Shown in pieces: positions 56,839-64,000 of a DNA stretch of 64,000 bases. The stretch covers positions 26,360 to 90,359 of the forward strand of contig JAOJBP010000004.1 of the NCBI GenBank assembly GCA_028228555.1, given 5' to 3'. Each line of letters opens with the position of its first letter. Within the stretch, counting starts at the first letter, position 1. The notes under the pieces were generated by a model, which was given only the letters and a program-made list of their open reading frames with translations, was not told the DNA's origin and did not search any database. Both the position numbers and the translations under genes were made by a program. Origin of the DNA: Candidatus Thioglobus sp. (GTDB taxonomy: Bacteria > Pseudomonadota > Gammaproteobacteria > PS1 > Pseudothioglobaceae).

Positions 56839-57195
56839 TTAGTTCATATTGCAGTATTTAATTTTTTTAAATCGCCAGTTCGCAAATTTTTTATAAGCAA
56901 ATCGCAATATAGATCTGATTACTGGAAGAGAAGTTATAGTTGCTAATATCCTAAACTTAGGTAATTTGGACCAGATTAAAATGAATGCATCTAAGCCTAA
57001 AAATAGTTCATTTTTAGAATTTTTAACATGTAATACTTTTAATGCCTCTGCTAGTGAAAAATTTTCTTTAGATAAATCAAGGCCTGATTCAGTGACATCT
57101 ACCCATTCAAAAACATCCTTTGGGGCAATACTTTTGTAATGATTAATTTCTTTTGAGCAAAGGCCACATTTGCCGTCATAAAATACTTTAATCAT
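56839..57195 (-). CDS. DCC-family (DUF393) thiol-disulfide oxidoreductase-like protein
   Basis: 118 residues. The DCC motif is in VFYDGKCGLCSKEINHY (Cys-x2-Cys near residues 10-13), with LGLDAFILIWSKLPKFR and a C-terminal YKKFANWRF. Thioredoxin-like function is presumed. It sits 3 bases after trpB and 6 before the SOUL gene, so probably co-transcribed with both. Confidence 0.87.
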   Translation of the reverse strand: MIKVFYDGKCGLCSKEINHYKSIAPKDVFEWVDVTESGLDLSKENFSLAEALKVLHVKNSKNELFLGLDAFILIWSKLPKFRILATITSLPVIRSILRFAYKKFANWRFKKIKYCNMN

Positions 57196-57198
57196 CAG

Positions 57199-58398
57199 TT
57201 AAAACCCATTCATTATTGATCTAACAGTGTCAATATCTTTATCTCCTCTACCCGAGAGATTGACAATGATATTTTTATCTTGGCCTAGCTCTTTGGCAAG
57301 TTTTATGGCATAAGCAATAGCATGAGAAGATTCTAATGCTGGTAAGATTCCCTCTACTTTCGTTAAAGTATGAAATGCAGCTAATGCCTCATCATCAGTA
57401 ATTGATGCATATGAAGCTCTACCAGAATCTTTTAAATAAGCATGCTCTGGACCAACACCTGGGTAGTCTAATCCAGCAGAAATTGAATGTGTGGATCCAA
57501 TTTGTCCTTTATCATCACAAACTATATAGGTTCGATTTCCATGAAGAACACCAGGCCTTCCTTTGTTTAAAGGTGCTGAATGCTGATCAGTATCTAATCC
57601 GAAGCCCGATGCTTCAACGCCATAAATATCGACCGAAGTATCATCGATAAATTCATGGAAAAGCCCTATTGCATTTGATCCTCCACCTACACAAGCCACT
57701 AAGGCATCAGGTAAGCCACCCACTTGCTCATTAAACTGTGCCTTGGTCTCTTTTCCAATAACAGATTGAAAGTCTCTAACCATCATTGGGTAGGGGTGAG
57801 GGCCAGCAACAGTGCCGATAATATAGAATGTGTCATCAACATTAGTTACCCAATCACGCATTGCTTCGTTGAGAGCATCTTTAAGTGTTTTCGAACCTGA
57901 TGTAACAGGAATAACAGTTGCACCCAAGAGTTTCATACGAAAAACATTTAGCGCCTGACGGGCAACATCGACTTCACCCATATAAACTACACATTCTATT
58001 CCTAGTCTTGCTGCAACAGTAGCTGTTGCAACTCCATGTTGTCCTGCACCGGTTTCAGCAATAATACGAGTCTTACCCATTCTCTTAGCGAGCAATGCTT
58101 GTCCAATGGCATTATTTATTTTATGAGCGCCAGTATGATTTAAATCTTCACGTTTAAGATAAATCTGTGCACCACCAACTTTTTTGCTTAAATTTTTAGC
58201 ATGATAAAGTGGAGTAGAGCGACCAACATAGTGCTTTAAATCATCATCAAATTCAGCTTGAAATTCTGAATCTTTAAGGGCTTCAGCATAATTATCCGCT
58301 AAAGACTGCAGTGGCTCAAACAGCGTTTCTGCTGAAAAATTTCCACCATAGTCACCAAAGTGACCCTTTATATCTGGTAAATTATAAGATTTGGACAT
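57199..58398 (-). CDS. trpB: Tryptophan synthase beta chain
   Basis: PLP enzyme condensing indole and serine. 399 residues. Seen: [35 protein letters not shown] with the PLP lysine, [52 protein letters not shown] and [13 protein letters not shown]. trpA and trpF are not adjacent. Its start shares a base with the stop of cbiX (TAATG), an unusual coupling. Confidence 0.97.
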   Translation of the reverse strand: MSKSYNLPDIKGHFGDYGGNFSAETLFEPLQSLADNYAEALKDSEFQAEFDDDLKHYVGRSTPLYHAKNLSKKVGGAQIYLKREDLNHTGAHKINNAIGQALLAKRMGKTRIIAETGAGQHGVATATVAARLGIECVVYMGEVDVARQALNVFRMKLLGATVIPVTSGSKTLKDALNEAMRDWVTNVDDTFYIIGTVAGPHPYPMMVRDFQSVIGKETKAQFNEQVGGLPDALVACVGGGSNAIGLFHEFIDDTSVDIYGVEASGFGLDTDQHSAPLNKGRPGVLHGNRTYIVCDDKGQIGSTHSISAGLDYPGVGPEHAYLKDSGRASYASITDDEALAAFHTLTKVEGILPALESSHAIAYAIKLAKELGQDKNIIVNLSGRGDKDIDTVRSIMNGF

Positions 58399-58778
58399 TA
58401 TTGGCGTCCTCCTTGTGCATAAACAGCTGCTTTAACTAATAATTCAGCAATTTCACTACGAGCCCCAAGATAACCCGAAACTGTAATTTCAACATCAGGA
58501 TTGTTCTTTTGGCCGATTGCAATCTCTTCAGGGATGTCTTCTGTTACATGTCTTCCAGCTGCTAAAAAATAAGGTACTACTGTAATATGAGTAGCGCCAC
58601 ATTTCACGCAATCATCAATTGCTCCAGGTATAGAAGGCTCTGCTAATTCTAAAAAACCATGCTTAACCAAATCAAACTTCCCATCAGTAAGTCGTTGCAT
58701 TTGAAAAGCCAACTCTTTAACTTCTTCATTTGATGATTCTTTTCTGCTTCCATGTGCAGCTAATAATAATGCATTCAT
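58398..58778 (-). CDS. cbiX: Sirohydrochlorin chelatase, short CbiX type
   Basis: 126-residue single-domain class II chelatase (CbiXS/SirB-like) predicted to insert iron (siroheme) or cobalt. Seen: the metal-binding [20 protein letters not shown] (His9) and [19 protein letters not shown] (second His). Siroheme is needed for dissimilatory and assimilatory sulfite reductase, so it fits a Dsr-carrying organism. The stop overlaps the trpB ATG by one base. AGGAGAAT precedes the ATG. Confidence 0.88.
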   Translation of the reverse strand: MNALLLAAHGSRKESSNEEVKELAFQMQRLTDGKFDLVKHGFLELAEPSIPGAIDDCVKCGATHITVVPYFLAAGRHVTEDIPEEIAIGQKNNPDVEITVSGYLGARSEIAELLVKAAVYAQGGRQ

Positions 58779-58794
58779 TGTAAATTCTCCTGTG

Positions 58795-60156
58795 TCATTT
58801 TATTGATTTAATTTTCTTATATCTTTGTTTAGCCGCATGAGCCGAGTCTGAGATCGAAACAATTGGCGTGGTTAGTATGTTTTGTTTTGGCAAATATTTA
58901 TTGATATAAGCGCCCTTTTTATCATATTTTTGCGTTTGTATTGTCGGGTTAAATATACGGCTAAATTGTGCCGAATAGGGTGCTGTTCCAGCTACCCATT
59001 GCCACCCCATAGAATTAAGAGCAAGGTCAGCATCAACTAAGCTATCCCAAAACCATGTAGCACCTTTGAGCCAGTGTATACCTAGGTTTTTGGTTAGAAA
59101 TGAAGCGACAATCATTCTTGATCTATTGTGCATCCAGCCTTCTTCACGAAGTTGCTGCATTGCTGAATCAATGATTGGAATTCCAGTTTTCGAAGTCTTC
59201 CAGAGTTCAAACAATATATCATCACCATTCCATAAAACATCACTGTCACAATAGCTATAGGCTGATTTAAAGTAAGTATCAGAATTATGAAATAAAGTAT
59301 ATTTTGCAAACTCCCTCCATGCCATCTGTTTAATAAATGTATGAATGCTTAATTCACATGACTCATGAGCACTATAAAGTTCTTGGGTAAGCCTCTGATA
59401 CAAGGCAGCTGTAGAAATTTCTCCAAAATTAATAGCTGCAGAGATTTTAGCTGTTGCATCATCAGACATAAAATCTCTATGGTCTTTATATTTAAAGAGA
59501 TTACTTTGAATAAATTTATCCACATTATCTAATGAGTTGCGCTCACCAGGTTGCCAGTATTTATCAAATTTCTTATACCAATCCTTTTCAGGTAGTAATT
59601 TTAAATCTAATATATTAGTATTTTTTTCACCTGCATTAAAGTATTTTTTTACAGAGATATCGCATTGCTGACTTTCTAGTATCTCTTGACTTACAAACTT
59701 CTCAAACTTATTCCAGAAGGGGGTATAAACTTTATAGTGCCCACCATCATTGGTCTTAATTTGTTCTGGGCTTATAATTGTATCTCTACCAATATAACTC
59801 AATTGGCAGTTTTTTGGTAATCGTTCATTGACCTCTAGATCAATCTTAAGTTGAATAGGGTTATTGGACTCAGTGCAAAATATACGTTCAATTTTATCAT
59901 GGTCAATTTTTTTCTTGAAAAATTCGGCCACATCTTCTCGATAGAAGTTTAAAGTAATGCCAATTTCTAACAAGTCCTTTTCTAAAGAAATGAGGCTTTT
60001 ATGAAGATACCATTGTGCAGCCTCTCCAATATACCAATCAGTATCTTTTGGAATAATATAAACAGCCTCTAAGTGAGATGAACAATCAATGGCTTTTTTC
60101 AGAGTGAGATTATTCTGAATACGCAAATCATTTCTAAACCAGATTAAATTATTCAT
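58795..60156 (-). CDS. phrB: Deoxyribodipyrimidine photolyase
   Basis: Light-driven repair of cyclobutane pyrimidine dimers. 453 residues. N-terminal antenna domain (NNLIWFRNDLRIQNN) and C-terminal FAD domain with the family signature: EGWMHNRSRMIVASFLTKNL, HWLKGATWFWDSLVDADLAL in part, NSMGWQWVAG and FSRIFNP. Class I CPD type is most likely; cryptochrome activity cannot be excluded by eye. Its start overlaps the MerR-B12 regulator by 8 bases. Confidence 0.93.
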   Translation of the reverse strand: MNNLIWFRNDLRIQNNLTLKKAIDCSSHLEAVYIIPKDTDWYIGEAAQWYLHKSLISLEKDLLEIGITLNFYREDVAEFFKKKIDHDKIERIFCTESNNPIQLKIDLEVNERLPKNCQLSYIGRDTIISPEQIKTNDGGHYKVYTPFWNKFEKFVSQEILESQQCDISVKKYFNAGEKNTNILDLKLLPEKDWYKKFDKYWQPGERNSLDNVDKFIQSNLFKYKDHRDFMSDDATAKISAAINFGEISTAALYQRLTQELYSAHESCELSIHTFIKQMAWREFAKYTLFHNSDTYFKSAYSYCDSDVLWNGDDILFELWKTSKTGIPIIDSAMQQLREEGWMHNRSRMIVASFLTKNLGIHWLKGATWFWDSLVDADLALNSMGWQWVAGTAPYSAQFSRIFNPTIQTQKYDKKGAYINKYLPKQNILTTPIVSISDSAHAAKQRYKKIKSIK

Positions 60157-61102
60157 GATATTGATGACGCATTTGTTTTCGAAAAATATTAACAGCTACC
60201 GCGCTATTATTACCTAGAAATTTAACCCCTAAAGGCTCTAAGGTGGATCGAATTATTCGATCAACAACAGTAAAATTCTCTAAAGTAGAATGAGCTTTTT
60301 GACTGCCATCATTAACTGCCCCTACAGTGGCTATAGTTTCACCAAATAAGAAAACTGGAATATTAAGAGTTTTAATTAAATGACTAAAGTCATCTAATTG
60401 TTCAATCAAATGCTGATTTGGCATAATAAATAAAGCCTTTGCAGCAGATTTTTCTACTACTGAGGCGATGTTATGCAGTGGCAGAAGACTCCCAAAAGAT
60501 ATCGCTTGATAGCCTTGGGAGATAATCATATTACTCACTAACATTAATTCTGCCTCATGCTCTGGAGGGCCAGAGAATATGATTTTTTTAGCCTTATGAG
60601 AAAGGCAATTATCATGCTGAAATCTATCCGAAAATCGGATTTGCAGCCATTTGTTAAAAAATCCTGACTCTGCGATTAACAAATCATTTTTTCGATAGTA
60701 TTCAAGTAATGGCCTTATAAATTTTTCAGACACCATTTCGATCGGATACAAAGAGCTAATCTCATTAAATACAGAATCAACACGTGCATAACTATAATCA
60801 GATACCGCTGTTTTAATATCATGTATTGGCTTTTGCCAAATATCCTGTATATCCTCTAATGATCTAGAATTTGAAGAAGATTGAATAATTTTTTTAATAC
60901 TAGTAAAGCCATGCCCATCATTTAATAGCTGCTTGACTCGCTCCACAATATCAATATCCTCTTGGGAATAAAGCCGGTGCCCTTTTGGTGTTCTTACAGG
61001 TTTTAATAAGCCATAGCGCCTCTCCCAGGCTCTTAATGTTGATGCGTTTACTCCAGTAATGGAGTCCAATTCTCTAATTGGGAATAGTTGATTATTTTGC
61101 AT
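60149..61102 (-). CDS. MerR-family regulator with cobalamin-binding-like domain (LitR/CarH group)
   Basis: 317 residues. N-terminal MerR winged helix (PIRELDSITGVNASTLRAWE and RYGLLKPVRTPKGHRLYS, residues 8-45), a helical middle (about 95-165) and a C-terminal Rossmann-like B12-binding fold (about 172-300). The usual His-bearing motifs appear altered: the place of the lower-ligand His reads GPPEHEAEL (178-186) and the helical-cap Glu-His pair is not seen. It probably represses the divergent light genes and its own operon with phrB. Confidence 0.9.
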   Translation of the reverse strand: MQNNQLFPIRELDSITGVNASTLRAWERRYGLLKPVRTPKGHRLYSQEDIDIVERVKQLLNDGHGFTSIKKIIQSSSNSRSLEDIQDIWQKPIHDIKTAVSDYSYARVDSVFNEISSLYPIEMVSEKFIRPLLEYYRKNDLLIAESGFFNKWLQIRFSDRFQHDNCLSHKAKKIIFSGPPEHEAELMLVSNMIISQGYQAISFGSLLPLHNIASVVEKSAAKALFIMPNQHLIEQLDDFSHLIKTLNIPVFLFGETIATVGAVNDGSQKAHSTLENFTVVDRIIRSTLEPLGVKFLGNNSAVAVNIFRKQMRHQYHE

Positions 61103-61175
61103 ATATGAATTAAATTATACAATAAATTTATTTTTGTATAAGTATTTGTTAAGGTTGTTGTATATAATTTAAATC
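61103..61175. promoter_or_regulatory. Divergent promoter/operator of the photolyase-RudS cluster
   Basis: The 73-base gap holds TTATACAA (61115-61122) facing TTGTATAA (61134-61141), an 8-bp perfect inverted repeat with an 11-base spacer, plus a further TTGTATATAA (61158-61167). TTGTATA repeats 24 bases apart on the plus strand. The arms look like -10 elements and like sites bound by LitR/CarH/PhrR-type regulators. A light- or B12-responsive operator is inferred. Confidence 0.55.
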
Positions 61176-62138
61176 ATGGAAAATTTTGACAACAATAAAA
61201 CTAAGCCAGATATAGGAATTAGTGCTTGTTTAATGGGGCATAAGGTCCGTTTTGATGGTAGTCATAAAAACAATAAATTTGTTAATGAAGTGGCTAGTCA
61301 TTATTTTAATCCTGTTACTGTTTGCCCTGAAGTAGGTGCTGGAATGGGCACACCTAGACCGCCAATACATTTGTACAATTCTAATCAAGGGATTCTCTTA
61401 GTAGATAGGGATGATCATACTATTGACTATAGTGAGCCTATGCATGAATTTGCACAAAAGGAATCTTTACTATTAGCCAATCAGTTGAATGGCTTTATCT
61501 TTAAAAGTAAATCACCTAGCTGTGGTATTGAAAGAGTGCCAATCTATCAAGATGGAAATAAAATGCCAGATTACAGTGGTATTGGTTCATTCACTCAAAT
61601 TTTTACACAAGTTAATCCGAATATCCCAATCGAAGATGAAGGTAGATTGAATGATAGTAAGATTAAGGAGAATTTTTTAGAGCGGGTATATGCGCACTAT
61701 CGTTTTTCCATGACTAAAAAGACCGTTAGTGATTTGCTAGACTTTCATGCATCTTATAAATACTCCATTATGGCAAGAGGCTCTCAATATCCCTCCATTC
61801 TAGGAAGAATCGCTGCTAGTGCTCGCCATGAGAATATAGAAGAAATTCGAGATGTGTATTTCAAAGAGTTTATGCAAATTATGAAGATTCAAGCTTCAAG
61901 AAACAAGCATGTTAATACTATGCAACATATAATGGGATATTTTAAAAATGAATTAGACACTGATTCAAAGCAAGAGTTATTATCTGTCTTTGATTCCTAT
62001 AAAAATTATGAAGTACCACTATCAACTCCTATGGCGCTTTTAAACCTATTTCAAAGAAGGTACAAAAATGATTATTTATCAACTCAATATTATCTCAACC
62101 CTTATCCTAAAGAATTGGCGCTTAGAGCCAACATTTAA
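61176..62138 (+). CDS. rudS: TudS-DUF1722 fusion, RudS-like tRNA 4-thiouridine desulfidase
   Basis: 320 residues: N-terminal DUF523/TudS domain (about 10-150) and C-terminal DUF1722/YbgA domain (about 165-310). The three cysteines expected to hold the catalytic [4Fe-4S] cluster are present: Cys18 (ISACLMG), Cys50 (VCPEVGAG) and Cys116 (SPSCGIERV). RudS-type fusions have been reported to remove sulfur from tRNA 4-thiouridine, a near-UV chromophore. Divergent from the MerR-B12 gene and in line with hemH (11-base gap). Confidence 0.85.
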   Translation: MENFDNNKTKPDIGISACLMGHKVRFDGSHKNNKFVNEVASHYFNPVTVCPEVGAGMGTPRPPIHLYNSNQGILLVDRDDHTIDYSEPMHEFAQKESLLLANQLNGFIFKSKSPSCGIERVPIYQDGNKMPDYSGIGSFTQIFTQVNPNIPIEDEGRLNDSKIKENFLERVYAHYRFSMTKKTVSDLLDFHASYKYSIMARGSQYPSILGRIAASARHENIEEIRDVYFKEFMQIMKIQASRNKHVNTMQHIMGYFKNELDTDSKQELLSVFDSYKNYEVPLSTPMALLNLFQRRYKNDYLSTQYYLNPYPKELALRANI

Positions 62139-62149
62139 CTAGAAGAATT

Positions 62150-63187
62150 ATGTATAAATGTACGACACGTTATGAGCCTATTGGACAGGACAAAATCGGA
62201 GTTTTGGTTACTAATTTAGGTACACCAGATGCCCCAACTAAATCTGGGCTTAAAATTTACTTAAAAGAATTCTTATCAGATACAAGAGTAGTTGAGCCGC
62301 CTCCAGCTAGATGGATTTGGAAGATGATATTAAATTTCATTATCCTTAACTTTAGACCCAAAAAATCCGCCCAAGCGTATGAGACAGTATGGGGTACCTT
62401 TGGCACTGGATCCCCATTATTTGATATTTCAAAACAGCAAAAAGAATCACTCCAGATTCAATTTGATAAAATTCATCCGGGCAAGTATCAAGTAGAGCTA
62501 GGCATGCGTTATGGTAATCCTTCGGTCAAATCCGCATTGAGAATTTTAGAAAAATCAGAGTGCGATAAAATTATTGTACTACCTTTATATCCTCAGTATG
62601 CTTCAGCAACTACAGGGTCTACTTTTGATGCAGTAGCCGACGAAATCAAAACCTGGAGAAGAGTTCCTGAAATGCGATTTGTTAATCATTATTTTAATGA
62701 TGAACGTTACATTAGCGCATTAGCAAATAGCGTAAAAGACTTTCAAAAGGAAAATGAAAAGCCGGATTTATTACTAATGTCTTATCATGGGATACCAAGA
62801 AGGTATTTTAACAACGGAGATAGCTATCCTTGTCATTGTTGTCAAACTACTTATCTATTAGCCAAGAAACTAGAGATGGAGCCAGATACATATAAGATGA
62901 CATTTCAATCTCGTTTTGGTAGAGAAGAATGGATGAAAGACTACACCGATGAGACTCTTAAAGGATTGCCAGACAAGGGTGTTAAGAATATTCAGGTTAT
63001 TTGCCCAGGGTTTTCTGCCGACTGTCTTGAAACTATTGAAGAAATTGAAGAAGAGAATAAGGAGTATTTTATGGAGGCTGGTGGTGAAAAGTATCAATAT
63101 ATTCCTGCATTGAATAACCGAAAAGACCATATTGATTGTTTATATGGTATTGTTGAAGACAAAACCCAAGACTGGTTAAAGCATTGA
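62150..63187 (+). CDS. hemH: Ferrochelatase
   Basis: Inserts iron into protoporphyrin IX. 345 residues. Seen: GVLVTNLGTPDAPTKSGLK, YLKEFLSDTRVVE, LPLYPQYASATTGSTFDAV, LMSYHGIPRRYFNNGD (catalytic His), YPCHCCQTTYLLA, and CPGFSADCLETIEEI with the conserved acidic cluster. Free protoporphyrin is phototoxic, which gives sense to its place in a light-response cluster. Its stop overlaps the next TTG start. Confidence 0.96.
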   Translation: MYKCTTRYEPIGQDKIGVLVTNLGTPDAPTKSGLKIYLKEFLSDTRVVEPPPARWIWKMILNFIILNFRPKKSAQAYETVWGTFGTGSPLFDISKQQKESLQIQFDKIHPGKYQVELGMRYGNPSVKSALRILEKSECDKIIVLPLYPQYASATTGSTFDAVADEIKTWRRVPEMRFVNHYFNDERYISALANSVKDFQKENEKPDLLLMSYHGIPRRYFNNGDSYPCHCCQTTYLLAKKLEMEPDTYKMTFQSRFGREEWMKDYTDETLKGLPDKGVKNIQVICPGFSADCLETIEEIEEENKEYFMEAGGEKYQYIPALNNRKDHIDCLYGIVEDKTQDWLKH

Positions 63188-64000
63188 ATATCTTAATTTT
63201 AGGAGGTACTGGTCTGGTAGGTCAGGCACTTCATCAAACTCTTCAAGATGATCATCAAGTACAAGCTTTTGGAAGAGATATATACTCCTCCACAAAACTC
63301 TTAACTGAAAAGATTGAATGGTCAGATATTTTAATTCAACTAAGTGGTGCAACTGTTGCTAAAAGATGGACTGCAAGTTACAAACAAGAAATTTGGGATA
63401 GCCGTATTAAAACCAACCAGCAATTAGTTGATATTTTCTCCACATTAAAAAACAAGCCCAAGCTAATTTTTGCTTCTGCAGTGGGCTACTACCCTGAGTC
63501 TTATTGCAATGCTGCCTTGGATGAAAGTTTTAGTGAGCCTGGTTCAGACTACTTGTCTTTGCTATCTATTCGCTGGGAAGAGCTTGCTAAAGAAATTTCA
63601 AATGATGCGTTAATTTTTAGATTTGGTGTAGTTCTGAGTAAGAAAGCAGGTGCATTAAAAGAAATGCTTCCTATGTATAAGTTAGGACTTGGAGGTCCTA
63701 TTGGTTCAGGAGAGCAATGCTTTCCTTGGATCTATATTAAGGATTTAGTTCGTGCATTTTCTTATGGAATTAATAAAGATTTAACTGGAATTTATAATTT
63801 AACCTCTCCAGACTTAATTACTCAAAAAACATTTGGAAAAACTTTTGCTAAAACGTTAAGACGTCCATTTTATTTAACAACTTTTGAGTGGCAATTAAAG
63901 CTTATATTTGGTGAAGGATCCCAGGTTCTAACTAAAAGTTTAGCGATCAAGCCTACTAAGCTAACTGAGCAAGGTTTTATTTTTAAATACCCAAAAATTG
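63184..64000 (+). CDS. TIGR01777-family epimerase/SDR (partial, runs off window)
   Basis: YfcH-like atypical short-chain dehydrogenase. About 272 residues visible of the usual ~300. TTG start in TTGA overlap with hemH gives MNILILGGTGLVGQAL (Rossmann GGTGLVG). Also SDILIQLSGATVAKRW, FASAVGYYP, FRFGVVLSKKAGAL and FPWIYIKDLVRAF, NLTSPDLIT. Substrate unknown. Such genes often sit in photolyase/LitR light clusters. The frame is open to the last base. Confidence 0.92.
   Translation, partial: MNILILGGTGLVGQALHQTLQDDHQVQAFGRDIYSSTKLLTEKIEWSDILIQLSGATVAKRWTASYKQEIWDSRIKTNQQLVDIFSTLKNKPKLIFASAVGYYPESYCNAALDESFSEPGSDYLSLLSIRWEELAKEISNDALIFRFGVVLSKKAGALKEMLPMYKLGLGGPIGSGEQCFPWIYIKDLVRAFSYGINKDLTGIYNLTSPDLITQKTFGKTFAKTLRRPFYLTTFEWQLKLIFGEGSQVLTKSLAIKPTKLTEQGFIFKYPKI

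Overview
The window is a compact, AT-rich chromosomal segment from a sulfur-oxidizing gammaproteobacterium. Gene content and order best fit the SUP05 / Candidatus Thioglobus lineage or its thiotrophic mollusc-symbiont relatives. The main evidence is sat plus aprMBA (indirect sulfite oxidation through APS), a DsrS-like protein, a short CbiX-type sirohydrochlorin chelatase, a proton-pumping pyrophosphatase near a probable PPi-type phosphofructokinase, phosphoglycolate phosphatase, and otherwise ordinary gammaproteobacterial housekeeping genes. Taxonomy is inferred from gene content, not from a marker-gene tree. I see no insertion sequence, prophage, CRISPR array or rRNA, and no gene-free stretch longer than about 300 bases.

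Layout. 1-2765: envelope genes (mreB, cut by the window edge; lptC-lptA) and thiE. 2766-9070: the sulfur block, with sat, then aprM-aprB-aprA, a double hairpin, and a tight three-gene unit (unknown, SlyD-like FKBP, unknown), ending in a bidirectional terminator. 9083-14969 (minus): hppA, an unknown 388-residue protein, adk, a PFK and a small phosphodiesterase. 15164-19991: SCP2-like protein, a yrfG-like nucleotidase, cysS, peroxiredoxin, rubredoxin, leuB and a glutaredoxin. 20131-27249: small membrane proteins, a lactamase-fold hydrolase, nudE-aat, lptM-lysA-yhbY-lpxB-nadC. 27235-34858 (minus): cysQ, tRNA-Ile(CAU), rpoD, prs, tRNA-Gln, ispE, orn, trpD, pepP. 34894-43290: rsmE, proC-ygfX-like-dsrS-like, gph, bioA, a second lactamase-fold hydrolase, priA, ybeY. 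43418-46442: a betaine-type ABC importer. 46472-55894: tilS, accA, three exporters, ccoS, a DUF47/Pit phosphate unit, a BolA-family gene, two cysteine-rich mini-proteins, rhlE-like helicase, djlA. 55920-58778: small proteins, SOUL, DCC, trpB, cbiX. 58795-64000: a photolyase / MerR-B12 regulator pair divergent from a TudS-DUF1722 (RudS-like) gene, hemH and a TIGR01777 epimerase.

How the genes work together. AprBA oxidizes sulfite to APS and passes electrons to the membrane through AprM; Sat turns APS plus PPi into sulfate and ATP. PPi also links HppA and the probable PPi-PFK, so the window holds several parts of a PPi-centred energy economy. TilS is present together with its likely substrate tRNA-Ile(CAU). 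The right end looks like a light-response regulon: DNA photorepair, probable tRNA 4-thiouridine removal and heme synthesis around one regulator whose operator-like repeats lie in the divergent intergenic region.

The points most worth a second look are the RudS/photolyase/degenerate MerR-B12 cluster, an LptC with three tandem repeats, an ispE gene whose last codons lie inside tRNA-Gln, a perfect 16-bp inverted repeat after aprA, a similar motif upstream of sat and aprM, and the uncharacterized trio after aprA.
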